A DNA stretch of 64,000 nucleotides from Pelagibacterium montanilacus (GCF_003992665.1 NZ_RZMX01000001.1:62001-126000), one strand, 5' to 3'. Positions 18,777 through 27,515 are shown, counted from the first letter of the stretch. Program-made: numbers and translations. The notes: generated by a model from the letters alone, not told the origin.

Positions 18777-19523
18777 TTAAGCTGAGAGCTTGGCCATGTC
18801 CTCGTCGCTCATCTCAAAATTGGCGTAGACGTTCTGGACGTCGTCGTCGTCTTCGAGATTGTCGATGAGCTTCATCAGGCTAGCGCCCTTGTCGGCATCG
18901 ACGGCGGTTGAAGTCTGGGGCCGGAAGATCGGCTTGACGCTCTCGGCCTCGCCGAGCTTGGCTTCCAGGGCACTGGAGACGTCCCCGATAACCTCGAACG
19001 CGCAGTAGATCGTGTGCCCGTCCTCATTGGTCTGCACATCGTCGGCACCGGCCTCGATAGCCGCTTCCATGACGGTATCGGCGTCGCCGACCGAAGAGGG
19101 ATAAACAATCTCGCCCACCCGGTCGAACATGAACGAGACCGAATTGGTCTCACCGAGCGAGCCGCCGGCCTTGGAAAAGGTCGAGCGCACGCTTGATGCG
19201 GTGCGGTTGCGGTTGTCGGTCAGCGCTTCAACGATGACCGCGACCCCGCCGGGGCCGTATCCTTCGTATCGAACTTCTTCGTAATTTTCCGCATCGCCCC
19301 CGGCTGCCTTCTTGATGGCCCTTTCGATGTTGTCCTTGGGCATCGACTGGGCCTTGGCGTTGTTGATCGCCAGGCGCAGCCGGGGGTTCATCGCGGGATC
19401 GGGCAGTCCGGACTTGGCTGCAACGGTGATCTCGCGCGCCAGCTTGGAAAAGATCTTGGAGCGGACGGCATCCTGCCGTCCCTTGCGATGCATGATGTTC
19501 TTGAACTGTGAATGGCCGGCCAT
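18777..19523 (-). CDS. YebC/PmpR-family protein
   Basis: A 248-residue protein beginning [18 protein letters not shown], the strongly conserved N-terminus of the YebC/PmpR family, followed by [17 protein letters not shown] and [15 protein letters not shown]. Members were described as transcriptional regulators, and some YebC proteins help ribosomes through polyproline stretches. The window also encodes EF-P, which has the latter role. It lies upstream of ruvC with only the divergent diguanylate cyclase between, a modified form of the common yebC-ruvC order. It ends at repeat copy B. Confidence 0.93.
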   Translation of the reverse strand: MAGHSQFKNIMHRKGRQDAVRSKIFSKLAREITVAAKSGLPDPAMNPRLRLAINNAKAQSMPKDNIERAIKKAAGGDAENYEEVRYEGYGPGGVAVIVEALTDNRNRTASSVRSTFSKAGGSLGETNSVSFMFDRVGEIVYPSSVGDADTVMEAAIEAGADDVQTNEDGHTIYCAFEVIGDVSSALEAKLGEAESVKPIFRPQTSTAVDADKGASLMKLIDNLEDDDDVQNVYANFEMSDEDMAKLSA

Positions 19524-19604
19524 GTGTGGACTGGTCCCTGTCAGTCTGGAGGTTTCAAAATTTGACCGGTTTATAGTCAGCGCGGGGATGAAAATAAAGC
19601 CGTG

Positions 19605-20420
19605 TCAGAACGAGGGCAGCGCAGGGGCGAGCATTCCGCCCACCCTAAAGGCCGAAATCCGGGCCGCCAGACCGGTCGCGGGGTCGGTCTCCACCGCAAT
19701 GCCCGAGAGGGTGCCTTCTCCCTCTGCGGGCGTGAATCGTGCCGAGGGCAGGCCGGTCAGGAAGCGGTTGAGCGGCTCTTCGGGTTCCATGCCGATGACG
19801 CTGTTGTAGTCCCCGCACATGCCGGCGTCGCTCATGAGCGCGGTGCCGCCGGACAGGATGCGTTCGTCTGCGGTGGGGATATGGGTGTGGGTGCCCACCA
19901 CCAGCGTCACCCGGCCGTCGAGAAAATGGCCCATGGCCTGCATCTCGGACGTGGCCTCGGCGTGGAAATCCACAATGATCGCATCGGCTTGCTCGCCCAG
20001 CGGGCAGGCCGCGACTGCGGCCTCGACCGCGCGGAAAGGGTCATCCATGGGCGGCATGAAGACCCGGCCGAGCAGATTGATCACCAGAACCTGATGGCCG
20101 TTCCGGCCCACAACGAACGCCGAGCCCCGTCCCGGGGCGCCAGGAGCGAAGTTGATCGGCCTCAACAGCGTGTCATGACGCTCTATGGCGGTCATGATCT
20201 CGCGTTGATCGAAGGCATGATCGCCCAGCGTCACCACGTCGGCCCCCGCCGCGCGCAGGGCCTCATAATGGGTTTCGGTGATGCCCCGGCCATGGCTGGC
20301 ATTCTCGCCGTTGATGACGACGAAATCGAATTTGTGCTGGTCGATGAGGCCGGGGAGCCTATCGGCGACGGCGCGACGGCCGGCGCGGCCGACCACATCG
20401 CCCAGAAACAGAAACTTCAT
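19605..20420 (-). CDS. YmdB-family metallophosphoesterase
   Basis: A 271-residue protein from the ATG at 20420, which overlaps the stop of the cyclo-ligase gene by 4 bp. The family signature begins MKFLFLGDVVGRAGR, with the metal-binding Asp. VINGENASHGRG, TLGDHAFD and VVGTHTHIPTADE supply the other metal ligands. YmdB proteins hydrolyse 2',3'-cyclic nucleotides or cAMP and affect biofilm and stress behaviour in Firmicutes; the role here is not established. It is co-translated with the cyclo-ligase. Confidence 0.92.
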   Translation of the reverse strand: MKFLFLGDVVGRAGRRAVADRLPGLIDQHKFDFVVINGENASHGRGITETHYEALRAAGADVVTLGDHAFDQREIMTAIERHDTLLRPINFAPGAPGRGSAFVVGRNGHQVLVINLLGRVFMPPMDDPFRAVEAAVAACPLGEQADAIIVDFHAEATSEMQAMGHFLDGRVTLVVGTHTHIPTADERILSGGTALMSDAGMCGDYNSVIGMEPEEPLNRFLTGLPSARFTPAEGEGTLSGIAVETDPATGLAARISAFRVGGMLAPALPSF

Positions 20421-21004
20421 GCCCCGAACCTGCGCAGGCCGGATTCGCACACAAGGATGTTGAGCGGCAGGTCGTGTTCCTCGCGCGGAATGAACTCGAG
20501 TTCCTGGGCAGCGTAGGCATAGCCCACCAGAAGCGGAGATTTCCTCATCGCGGCAAGCGTGCGGTCGTAATAACCCTTGCCATACCCCAATCGCGTGCCC
20601 AGCCGGTCAAATCCAAGAAGCGGGATGACGACGACGTCCGGTTCGACGAGGGGGGCGGTCTCTGCGGGTGCGAGCGTTCCAAAGCCCGAAGGATAGAGCG
20701 GCTGACCCGGCTCCCAGAGCCGCAATTCCAGCGGGTCGTCTTCCCCCACGACAACCGGAAGGCAGACCGGCTGGCCCGAATCCATCAACCGGGTCAGAAG
20801 CGGCTTGCAGTCGATCTCGTCGCGGATCGGCCAATAGGCGGCAACGATGTCATCGGGTTCGAGCGCGACCCCGTCGAAGAAGTGACGGGCCGACTGCTGA
20901 GCGGCATCCGCCCGCGCGGAGCGGGCCACCTTGTCCCGCTGGACAAGGGCTTCCTGGCGCAGAAGCGCCTTGCGCTCTGCAAAGTACGGATCGGTATCGA
21001 TCAA
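20417..21004 (-). CDS. 5-formyltetrahydrofolate cyclo-ligase
   Basis: Converts 5-formyl-THF to 5,10-methenyl-THF using ATP. It is 195 residues. The C-terminal signature PLLGFDRLGTRLGYGKGYYD holds the conserved Gly-rich ATP and folate site. Upstream YWPIRDEIDCKPL is also typical. No ATG fits; a TTG at 21004 preceded by GGGGGAG gives the expected N-terminus. It lies directly downstream of 6S RNA, the classic ssrS-ygfA arrangement, and probably shares its transcript. Confidence 0.92.
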   Translation of the reverse strand: MIDTDPYFAERKALLRQEALVQRDKVARSARADAAQQSARHFFDGVALEPDDIVAAYWPIRDEIDCKPLLTRLMDSGQPVCLPVVVGEDDPLELRLWEPGQPLYPSGFGTLAPAETAPLVEPDVVVIPLLGFDRLGTRLGYGKGYYDRTLAAMRKSPLLVGYAYAAQELEFIPREEHDLPLNILVCESGLRRFGA

Positions 21005-21007
21005 GAC

Positions 21008-21165
21008 TCCCCCGGCATCCTCATGCGCCGAAATTCAAGTGCCGCCCTGGCCGTGGGATGTGTCGATCCCGGGAAACCTACACAAGTAGGTGGGCGCCGT
21101 TATGTCCGAACCCACGGGCCCGGTCAGGGACAGCTCCCTTAAGGATCGATAAGGCCCCGGGGATG
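21008..21165 (-). ncRNA. ssrS: 6S RNA (SsrS), approximate ends
   Basis: On the minus strand the sequence can fold as a long rod with a central bubble, the 6S hallmark that mimics an open promoter. CCGTGGG (from about 21060) pairs with CCCACGG, extended by CCCTG/CAGGG. Inside the bubble there are small hairpins ACCTAC-TTGT-GTAGGT and GGGATCGACACATCCC. The block CGTGGGTTCGGACATAACGG matches my memory of alphaproteobacterial 6S RNAs. The position right before the 5-formyl-THF cyclo-ligase gene supports it. Ends are estimated. A covariance search with RF00013 would decide. Confidence 0.75.
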
Positions 21166-21266
21166 CAGTATCCTACACGCACCGGGCAGCACCGTTCATA
21201 TAGGCGCAATGTCGGCCCGGGCAAAGGGGTCTCGACCCGGGCGCAGGGGTTTTTTCCGGGGCCGGC

Positions 21267-22016
21267 TCACAGCGCTCGCCGGATATCGACCACCCCGCCC
21301 CCGATCGATCCCGACACCCGATAGACCGAGGCCAGCCGCTCCGCGGTCAGCACCTCTGCGAGCGGGCCGGCGCCGACAACCCGGCCCTTGTCGAGCAGAA
21401 TGGCGCTGTCGCAGAACCGGGTGGCCAATGTCAGGTCGTGGAACGAGGCAAGGACCGTCCGACCCCGCGCCCTCACCGCTTCGAGCAGGCGGTACTGATA
21501 GTGCAGATCGAGATGGTTGTGGGGTTCGTCCAGAAGATAGATCTCCGGATCGAGCGCGAAAAGCTGGGCGAAAAACAGCCGCTGTTGCTCGCCGCCCGAC
21601 AAATGCCCGGCATCGTCCCGGGCACGGCCCGAAAGCCCCACGAGCTCGAGCGCCTCGTCGATGCGATTCCGCGCCTCCCGATGATCGAGCCCCAAGGGCA
21701 GCAGGCCCAGCCGCACCACTTCGATCAGCGAGAGTCCTGCGAGCATCACCGATTCCTGGACGAGGGCCCCGACGCGCGCCGCATAGGCGCGACGCGGCCA
21801 GTCCTCGAGCGTCCGGCCATCAAGCACGATCTTGCCCCGGTCGGCTTTCTCCGCACGGTAGAGAATGCGCATCAGGCTGGACTTGCCCGCTCCGTTTGGA
21901 CCCAGAAGCGCATGAAAACGGCCACGCTCGAGCGTGAGGATGACGCTGTCGAGAAGCCGCGCCTCGCCTTTGGCCAGCGACACGTCATCCAATGACAGAT
22001 GGATATCAGAGGCCAC
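21267..22016 (-). CDS. ABC transporter ATPase, cobalamin/iron-chelate type (BtuD-like)
   Basis: A 249-residue FecE/BtuD-type ATPase. Walker A is GPNGAGKS, the signature is LSGGEQQR and Walker B is IYLLDEPHNHLD. The D-loop and switch His (FHDLTLA) follow. The start is a GTG at 22016 preceded by AGGAGGG; it overlaps the permease stop by 11 bp. As the last gene of the riboswitch-controlled operon it most likely powers vitamin B12 or cobinamide uptake. Confidence 0.9.
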   Translation of the reverse strand: MASDIHLSLDDVSLAKGEARLLDSVILTLERGRFHALLGPNGAGKSSLMRILYRAEKADRGKIVLDGRTLEDWPRRAYAARVGALVQESVMLAGLSLIEVVRLGLLPLGLDHREARNRIDEALELVGLSGRARDDAGHLSGGEQQRLFFAQLFALDPEIYLLDEPHNHLDLHYQYRLLEAVRARGRTVLASFHDLTLATRFCDSAILLDKGRVVGAGPLAEVLTAERLASVYRVSGSIGGGVVDIRRAL

Positions 22017-23016
22017 GGCGCACCCTCCTGAGGATGTAGATGAAGGGCGGGGCGGCAAACAGCGCCAGAAGTACGCTCAGCGGCACCTCTTCGGGGGCGA
22101 GCAACGTGCGGCACAAGAGATCCACGACCACGAGCACGATCATACCTAGAACCACGGCGAGCGGAATCAGCCGCCTGTGGGCCGCGCCCACCATCATCCG
22201 CGCCATGTGCGGAACGATCAGCCCCACGAACCCCACGATCCCAGCGCCGGCGACCGACAGACCCGTGAGGAGAGCGGCGAGAGTGAAAAGCCCCACCCGC
22301 ATGGCCCCCAGCGGCACCCCGAGCGCCACGGCCCGCTCGTCCCCGAGCAGCACCGCATCGAGCCGTGACGAAAGTGCGTGAACACCGATGATGGCAAGGG
22401 GAAAGACCAGCGCGAGGGGCACGAGATCGGACCAGCGCGTGCCCGCCGCCGAGCCCATGAGGAACGAAAGCGCCTCGCGCGTGATGTGCGGATCGGCGAT
22501 GTGAAGGAAAAACGCAGAGACCGAGCTGAAGAACAGCGAGACGGCAACGCCTGCGAGAATGACCACAAGCTTGTCCATGCCGCGTCCTGGCGAGAACGAC
22601 AGCCCCAAAGTAATAAGAAAGGCCACCATGGCCCCGGCAAAGGCCAGAAGCGGCAGACCGAGGAAGGCCACGACGGTGGGGGGTAGCCAGACGATCGCCG
22701 CCGTCGCCCCTGCCGAAGCCCCCGAGGAAAGCCCCAAGAGATAAGGATCGGCCAGAGGATTGCGCAGCAGCGCCTGCATCACGACGCCGGAAAGCGCGAG
22801 CGCACCCCCGACCAGCGCCACGAGCAGCACCCGCGGCAGGCGCCACTCCCAGACGATCAGCACCAGATTGCGCTGGGCATCGGGTGCCCGCACGAGCGCC
22901 TTGAGACGCTCGCCCCAGGGCAGGTCCGCGGTGCCCCAGAAGGCGCCGGCCAGTACGGCCAGCGCCAAAGCAAGCACCGCGAGGACGAGGATGTGTCGAG
23001 AGCCCGGGCGCGTCAT
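22006..23016 (-). CDS. ABC transporter permease, FecCD/BtuC family
   Basis: A 336-residue permease with about ten membrane helices. Family motifs include RLPRVLLVALVGGALALSG, MQALLRNPLADPYLLGLSSG, and the coupling-helix region GFVGLIVPHMARMMVG. These are standard in BtuC/FecD/FhuB half-permeases that import cobalamin, heme or siderophores. The cobalamin riboswitch upstream favours B12 as the substrate. The start is 2 bp before the binding-protein stop on the same strand, so translation is coupled. Confidence 0.92.
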   Translation of the reverse strand: MTRPGSRHILVLAVLALALAVLAGAFWGTADLPWGERLKALVRAPDAQRNLVLIVWEWRLPRVLLVALVGGALALSGVVMQALLRNPLADPYLLGLSSGASAGATAAIVWLPPTVVAFLGLPLLAFAGAMVAFLITLGLSFSPGRGMDKLVVILAGVAVSLFFSSVSAFFLHIADPHITREALSFLMGSAAGTRWSDLVPLALVFPLAIIGVHALSSRLDAVLLGDERAVALGVPLGAMRVGLFTLAALLTGLSVAGAGIVGFVGLIVPHMARMMVGAAHRRLIPLAVVLGMIVLVVVDLLCRTLLAPEEVPLSVLLALFAAPPFIYILRRVRRGL

Positions 23017-23018
23017 GG

Positions 23019-23963
23019 TCAGTCCGCGAGACCGAGGTCGGCCAGCCCCCGCGACAGGCGCTCCACGCCGTCGACGAAGCGCACGCCCAACACGGTTTCC
23101 GAGAACGGCACGACGACATAGCGCTGCTCGCGAACGGCAGTCATCTGGGAGAGCACCGGATCGTTTTCGAGGTAGGCGCGCTTTTCCGCTGCCGTGGACC
23201 AGACTGCGTCATTGAGCACGATCACGTCCGGATCGGCCACGACCACCGCCTCCCAGGCGAGATCGGCCCAGCGTCCCTCCACATGGCCGGCGATGTTTTC
23301 CACCCCGACACTGTCGAGCAACAGCCCCGGCGCACCGCAGCAGCCGGCTGTGTAGGGCGTGTCATCTCCGGAATCGAAAAGAAAGGCGCTCAGGCCCTCG
23401 CCCGGCATATCGGCGCGAGCTGCGTCCAACCGACCATCAAGGTCGGCGATCAGCTCTTCTGCCCGATCCTCGACGCCAAAGAGAGACCCGATGCGTTCGA
23501 GGTCCACAAAGATCGTGTCCAGCGGGATCGGCACATCGCCGGGATAGGTGTTCCGGCATTCGGAATCGACCAGATAGGTTCCGACCCCGATCTCGTGCCA
23601 TTCGGCCTCCGCGCCGAGATTGGTGTCGCGATAGGCGGAATCGAACCCGGCGATCAGAAAATCGGCATTGCTGGCCAAGACAACTTCGCGCGCCGGTACC
23701 CGCTCGTAGTGGGTGCCCACCTCGTCATAGGCATCGCTCCATCTGGCCGGAATTTCGTCCTCGATATAGGCGGTGGCGATCAACCGATCCTCCAAGCCCA
23801 GGGACAGCATGATCTCGGTCGCCTGCTGGTAGATCGAAATCACCCGCTCGGGCGGGGCGTCATAGGAAAAACTGGTGTCGCAGCTTTCGATCGACACCTG
23901 GGCGAGGGCCGGGCCCGTGACGAGAACAAGGGCGGCGGCAAGGAGCGGTTTACGCACAAGCAT
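23019..23963 (-). CDS. ABC transporter periplasmic binding protein, BtuF-like
   Basis: A 314-residue class III binding protein. A Sec signal peptide (LLAAALVLVTGPALAQ) is followed by the fold seen in BtuF/FepB proteins: PERVISIYQQATEIMLSLGL near the N-terminus, a single long helix linker, and a C-terminal lobe with DPDVIVLNDAVWSTAAEKRA. Four Cys in the mature part, including an adjacent CC pair (TAGCCGAPG), are unusual and may form disulfides. The start at 23963 overlaps the preceding gene by 14 bp. Confidence 0.88.
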   Translation of the reverse strand: MLVRKPLLAAALVLVTGPALAQVSIESCDTSFSYDAPPERVISIYQQATEIMLSLGLEDRLIATAYIEDEIPARWSDAYDEVGTHYERVPAREVVLASNADFLIAGFDSAYRDTNLGAEAEWHEIGVGTYLVDSECRNTYPGDVPIPLDTIFVDLERIGSLFGVEDRAEELIADLDGRLDAARADMPGEGLSAFLFDSGDDTPYTAGCCGAPGLLLDSVGVENIAGHVEGRWADLAWEAVVVADPDVIVLNDAVWSTAAEKRAYLENDPVLSQMTAVREQRYVVVPFSETVLGVRFVDGVERLSRGLADLGLAD

Positions 23964-24684
23964 GATCGGTATCGACCTCATGGATAACAAACTGGGTAAG
24001 CGGACGGCGCTCGACGAGCACGGTCTGAACGAAGATGGAGACATCGTCCGGCGTACCGAGGCGATACCATCGGCCTGCGGGATAATGCGCGATGACCGGC
24101 CCCTTGTTGCAGGGGAACAGGCACCCGGTCGTCGCGACCAGCGTGCGGCGCATCACGCCGTGGCGGGAGAGTTCGGCATTGAGCACGTCCCGCAGCAGTC
24201 CTGCTCTCCTGAAGGTGCAGCGCGGACCGGTGCAGACCAGGAGATGGTCGCAATGGGTGGGCACATCGTCCCAGCCCTTGCCGTCAACCGAGGCGCCTTG
24301 GACACCGATCGGCACAGCCTCGTCCGCGCCAGCTACAGCGGACTGGGCGATCGTCGCCAGAACCGATTGATCACCGCTCTGGTCCGTAGCAAGCGCGAGT
24401 GAGACGTCCGGCATACCGCACGTCTTGAGCCAGTGGGCTAGAGCGCCAGGCAGCCATGCCATCAGACTGTCCGAGAAGGGCAACCCGACCGGCTGTACGA
24501 CAATCGTTCGGGCGCCGGCACCAACCAGCTCCGAGAGCGCGTCCATCGCACTCTGGCCGGCCCCCTCCATCTTGACGACGGCGCAAACCATCGGCGTGGC
24601 CCGGGTCAGGCCATCGGCAAGCCGGCAATACCGCCGCCGGCTCAGATAGGGCTGAGAAATGAGATATAAAATTGCATCAGGCAA
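23950..24684 (-). CDS. CbiX-like / [2Fe-2S] thioredoxin-fold protein, first gene of B12 operon
   Basis: A 244-residue protein with two parts. The N-terminal ~120 residues (AILYLISQPYLSRRR..., TIVVQPVGLPFSDSL) resemble CbiX/sirohydrochlorin-chelatase-like folds, but weakly. The C-terminal part has the Cys pattern of thioredoxin-like [2Fe-2S] ferredoxins: VCTGPRC, then TTGCLFPCNKGP followed by HYPAGRWYR. Such proteins recur beside B12 transport or synthesis genes. No ATG fits; a TTG at 24684 has AAGGGGG upstream. The riboswitch is directly 5'. A role in reductive handling of imported corrinoid or cobalt is inference. Confidence 0.7.
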   Translation of the reverse strand: MPDAILYLISQPYLSRRRYCRLADGLTRATPMVCAVVKMEGAGQSAMDALSELVGAGARTIVVQPVGLPFSDSLMAWLPGALAHWLKTCGMPDVSLALATDQSGDQSVLATIAQSAVAGADEAVPIGVQGASVDGKGWDDVPTHCDHLLVCTGPRCTFRRAGLLRDVLNAELSRHGVMRRTLVATTGCLFPCNKGPVIAHYPAGRWYRLGTPDDVSIFVQTVLVERRPLTQFVIHEVDTDHACA

Positions 24685-24690
24685 TCGCTT

Positions 24691-24712
24691 TCCCCCTTCG
24701 CATACGCGAAGG
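24691..24712 (-). promoter_or_regulatory. Hairpin overlapping the ribosome-binding site of the B12 operon
   Basis: A perfect 7-bp stem CCTTCGC/GCGAAGG with a 4-nt loop sits directly before the TTG start. Its right arm on the minus strand contains the first part of the AAGGGGG ribosome-binding site. This is a plausible translational on/off element for the riboswitch, but pairing with the aptamer was not worked out. Confidence 0.5.
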
Positions 24713-24803
24713 CGGAATGGATCGCAGGCGCTGACGCGACGCGAAATGGACCATCCGTACCCCCTGCCGGCACACCTCGTCCGGCTTCATGGTTATGTGC
24801 TGG

Positions 24804-24957
24804 TCCGGCAGGTCTCCTGGCTCGCGGCTCGAACACCGTCCTGTCCCCTTCCCGGCCGATGGTGACCAGTGGGTGTGTGACAGGGCGATTCGCCGCTTAC
24901 AGTTGCGAGGGCAGCCTCGGTTTTGGCCCCTTTTGGGTAATCCGCACCGTGTTCCCT
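24804..24957 (-). promoter_or_regulatory. Cobalamin (adenosylcobalamin) riboswitch
   Basis: The minus strand contains the conserved parts in the right order: GAACACGGTGCGGATTACCC, GGCTGCCCTCGCAACTGTAAGCG (the B12-box core preceded by the J6/3 region), CCACTGG, CGGGAAGG, and finally GAGCCGCGAGCCAGGAGACCTGCC. This is an unmistakable class I cobalamin aptamer. It stands about 120 nt upstream of the CbiX-like gene and should switch off the binding protein, permease and ATPase genes when B12 is sufficient. Confidence 0.97.
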
Positions 24958-25185
24958 TTTCATCCGCGCTCGATTGGCGGAACCGTCAGCACCCAAAGAC
25001 ATACCCGAGAGCGAACCGCGAGACAACCGGTCAGTGCCCCTGTTTTGTAATGTTATTTAATAACACCATTATCCCGACGATATCGGCCTGTCAACTCGAG
25101 GCGGCAGGGGATCGGACGAAGCGCGCCGTGTTGATCCGGGACGCGGCCCGAAGCGTTCTCAAAAGGCCGTACACCGGAGAACACA
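24958..25185. other. Divergent intergenic region with a perfect 13-bp palindrome
   Basis: This lies between the riboswitch leader and the SDR gene and should hold both promoters. An AT-rich island at 25041-25075 contains GTTATTTAATAAC (25052-25064), a perfect palindrome with a central T that could be an operator. No reading frame of interest was seen. Confidence 0.4.
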
Positions 25186-25884
25186 ATGACCGAAACCACA
25201 CCGGACATCGCGGTCATCTTCGGGGCGACAGGCGGGATTGGAGCGGCTCTCACCCGCCGGATCACGGCGTCTGGGCACTACGGATCAGTCTTGGAGCTCG
25301 GACGAACGACAAAGCCCGGCTTCGATCTCACCGACGAGGCGTCCATCGCTGCCGCACTGTCCGCTGTAGCCGAGAAAGGGTCCATTCGGCTCGCCCTCGA
25401 CGCCACGGGTTATCTTCACGACTCCCGATCCGGCCCGGAAAAGTCACTGCGCGATATCGACCCCGAGGCGATGGCCCGGTCCTTTGCGCTCAACGCGATC
25501 GGGCCGGCCCTACTTTTCAAGCACCTCGTTCCCTTGCTGCCGCGCCAGGGGCGAACCGTGCTCGCGACGCTCTCTGCGCGGGTGGGGAGCATTTCCGACA
25601 ACAGGATGGGCGGCTGGTACGCCTATCGGGCCTCCAAGGCGGCGCTCAACCAGATCACGCGGTCAGCCGCCATCGAGATCGCGCGCAAACGGCCCGAGGC
25701 GATCTGCGTCGCCCTGCATCCGGGGACCGTGGATACCGGCCTCTCCCGACCGTTCGCGCGGGACGGGCTCGAGGTTCAGTCCCCCGACGACGCCGCTGAG
25801 CGGCTTATGGCCGTCATCGACGGATTGACCCCCGCCGACACCGGCGGCTTTTTCGATCACAAGGGCCTCCCCGTGCCCTGGTAG
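25186..25884 (+). CDS. SDR-family oxidoreductase (CsgA/C-factor-like)
   Basis: A 232-residue short-chain dehydrogenase. The nucleotide loop is GATGGIG (13-19). The catalytic triad is visible as Ser130, Tyr147 and Lys151 in GWYAYRASKAALNQ. There is an unusually short beta-2/beta-3 region, as in the C-factor (CsgA) and YdfG-like branch, so the substrate cannot be stated. GGAG precedes the ATG. It is convergent with the membrane-protein gene (10 bp between stops). Confidence 0.88.
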   Translation: MTETTPDIAVIFGATGGIGAALTRRITASGHYGSVLELGRTTKPGFDLTDEASIAAALSAVAEKGSIRLALDATGYLHDSRSGPEKSLRDIDPEAMARSFALNAIGPALLFKHLVPLLPRQGRTVLATLSARVGSISDNRMGGWYAYRASKAALNQITRSAAIEIARKRPEAICVALHPGTVDTGLSRPFARDGLEVQSPDDAAERLMAVIDGLTPADTGGFFDHKGLPVPW

Positions 25885-25893
25885 GGAATGCGC

Positions 25894-26652
25894 TCAAGCC
25901 CGCTGGGCGACAACCGCTCTCTCACGAGCCTGCTCGGAGGCGACGAGTGCGATTCCGACCGAGGTCCACTGCCTGGCGAAGTGGTCGACCAACGCGCATA
26001 AAAAGACTGAGAGCCCAATGATCTCAAGGCTTTCCTCGACTACCATGGACATGATGTAACCCAGGCTCTCTTTCCCGCGCGTCTCCTCCATGAGCCCGCC
26101 GATCATTTCGACCCCAAGCGCGCCGCCCAGATAGAGCCCGCCGGCGGCCACGAACAGCATCGCCGAACGGCGCGGCAGGCGCAAAAGGAATGGCAGGAAA
26201 TAGAGCCCCAGAGCAGCCACCCCGATCAGCCCGGGGACCACCCAAGCGTAATGGAACACGCCCGAAAGCCCCAGTCCGTTGCGCACCGGCATCATCAGCG
26301 ATTCATGGATGGAAACCGATTCATCGATCGCCATGACGACGAACCCGATCCCCAGGATCAGCCAATGGGTGCCATCGCCACCGCGCTCGCGTCGCGATTT
26401 CGCGCCGATCACGAGAATGATCGCGGCGCAGGCCAGCATGACGAGGCTGGAGTAATAAGCGGGCAGAGACAGCTCGGCGTCGAGCCAGATATGGCGCAGA
26501 TCCTTAAGGGCTGTGCCGTTCCCGATGTTCCAGATCACCACCTCCCGGACGATTCCGAGCCCGATGATGATCGCCGACGCCACGCAGACCCAACGGCCGA
26601 TTGCGGCAAGATCGATCGTTATGGCACCCCCGCCGTGCGAATTGCCGCGCAT
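25894..26652 (-). CDS. Integral membrane protein of unknown function
   Basis: A 252-residue protein from the ATG at 26652, which has a near-perfect AGGAGGTGAAC ribosome-binding site. About six or seven membrane helices are visible. A loop reads MAIDESVSIHESLM, a conserved-looking acidic/His pair next to a helix, and near the C-terminus MSMVVEESLEIIGLS again places Glu residues inside a helix. These acidic residues in membrane segments could be functional. I do not recognise the family. The longer frame upstream is antisense to nothing known but crosses the zapA region, so it was discarded. Confidence 0.75.
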   Translation of the reverse strand: MRGNSHGGGAITIDLAAIGRWVCVASAIIIGLGIVREVVIWNIGNGTALKDLRHIWLDAELSLPAYYSSLVMLACAAIILVIGAKSRRERGGDGTHWLILGIGFVVMAIDESVSIHESLMMPVRNGLGLSGVFHYAWVVPGLIGVAALGLYFLPFLLRLPRRSAMLFVAAGGLYLGGALGVEMIGGLMEETRGKESLGYIMSMVVEESLEIIGLSVFLCALVDHFARQWTSVGIALVASEQARERAVVAQRA

Positions 26653-26842
26653 GTTCACCTCCTGCCGATGTGCGCGCCCGCCTGGGACCGTCAGGTCCGG
26701 GCGTATCCGCGCGTGTTCGATCAGGAATTCATAGAAAATTAACGCCTGGGGGGAAACGCAAGCATGTCCGCATGGTAAACGGCGGCTCCGCTCCTGCCCA
26801 TTCGGCAGCAGGGACAAGCAATGTGCGGCAAGGAGGGAGGGT

Positions 26843-27223
26843 TCAGTTCGCCGGGCCGTCCCGGCCTGCCCCGTCGATCGCGGTGGCGATGGATTCGATG
26901 CGCCGGGCGACGTCACCGAGCTTGCTCGCAAACTGGGATTCCATGCCCTCGGCTTCGGCGGCCACATCCTGGCCGGCCCGGGTGACGCTCTGGAGCTCGT
27001 CCTTGAGCTCGCCGAGCTTGCGTTCGGCTTCGGCAAGTTCGTCCACGATGGCGATCCCGGCCATGACCGTGAGCCTGTTGTCCCCGATCTCGCCGAAGGC
27101 GCCCTTGAACTCGTCGATGTAGCGGTTGAATCGAGCGGCAAGGCCCGAGAGATGGGTTTCCTGCCCGTCCTCGCATGCCATGCGATATTTGCGGCCGTTA
27201 ATTTCGACGCTGACTTCAGCCAA
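26843..27223 (-). CDS. zapA: Cell division protein ZapA
   Basis: Promotes FtsZ bundling at the septum. It is 126 residues. The N-terminal strand region [20 protein letters not shown] and [16 protein letters not shown] is the ZapA signature, followed by a long coiled coil. The start is a TTG at 27223 with AGGAG 8 nt upstream. It lies 4 bp after the DUF4164 gene. In related genomes the next gene would be 6S RNA; here about 5.7 kb separates them. Confidence 0.9.
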   Translation of the reverse strand: MAEVSVEINGRKYRMACEDGQETHLSGLAARFNRYIDEFKGAFGEIGDNRLTVMAGIAIVDELAEAERKLGELKDELQSVTRAGQDVAAEAEGMESQFASKLGDVARRIESIATAIDGAGRDGPAN

Positions 27224-27227
27224 TGGG

Positions 27228-27515
27228 CTAGCTCCTGGTTTCGATCGCGGTTTTCACGGTCTCCATGACGTCCACGAGCCGGCGCGAGACGTGTTCGCTG
27301 GCCTCGTCGAGCCGATCAGCCCGCGCCATGGCCTTGTCGAGATCGCCTGCGATCCTGTCGCGCTCGGAATTGGCCTTGCGCGCTTCCTCCTCGAGCCGGG
27401 CGGTGCTGCGCGTGCGGCTGGCGAGCCGACGCACGCTGGCCTCCAGCCGGTCCATCGCCGCATCAAGGCGGGACACCGCCGCGCCGAAGCTCTCATCTCT
27501 GCCCGACGTGCTCAC
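27228..27515 (-). CDS. DUF4164-like coiled-coil protein upstream of zapA
   Basis: A small, almost fully helical protein rich in Ala, Arg, Glu and Asp ([20 protein letters not shown]), predicted to be a coiled coil. Position directly before zapA and divergent from transketolase is typical of DUF4164 genes in Hyphomicrobiales. The start is uncertain: the GTG at 27515 gives 95 residues, near the family length; an ATG at 27578 would add a stretch with no matching character. Function unknown, possibly division-related by context. Confidence 0.7.
   Translation of the reverse strand: MSTSGRDESFGAAVSRLDAAMDRLEASVRRLASRTRSTARLEEEARKANSERDRIAGDLDKAMARADRLDEASEHVSRRLVDVMETVKTAIETRS

Noticed and set aside
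21215-21247. GCCCGGG/CCCGGGC hairpin plus T-run as a terminator of 6S RNA or the ABC operon
   Set aside because: The T-run is on the plus strand, while both neighbouring transcripts are minus; no plus-strand transcript is known there.
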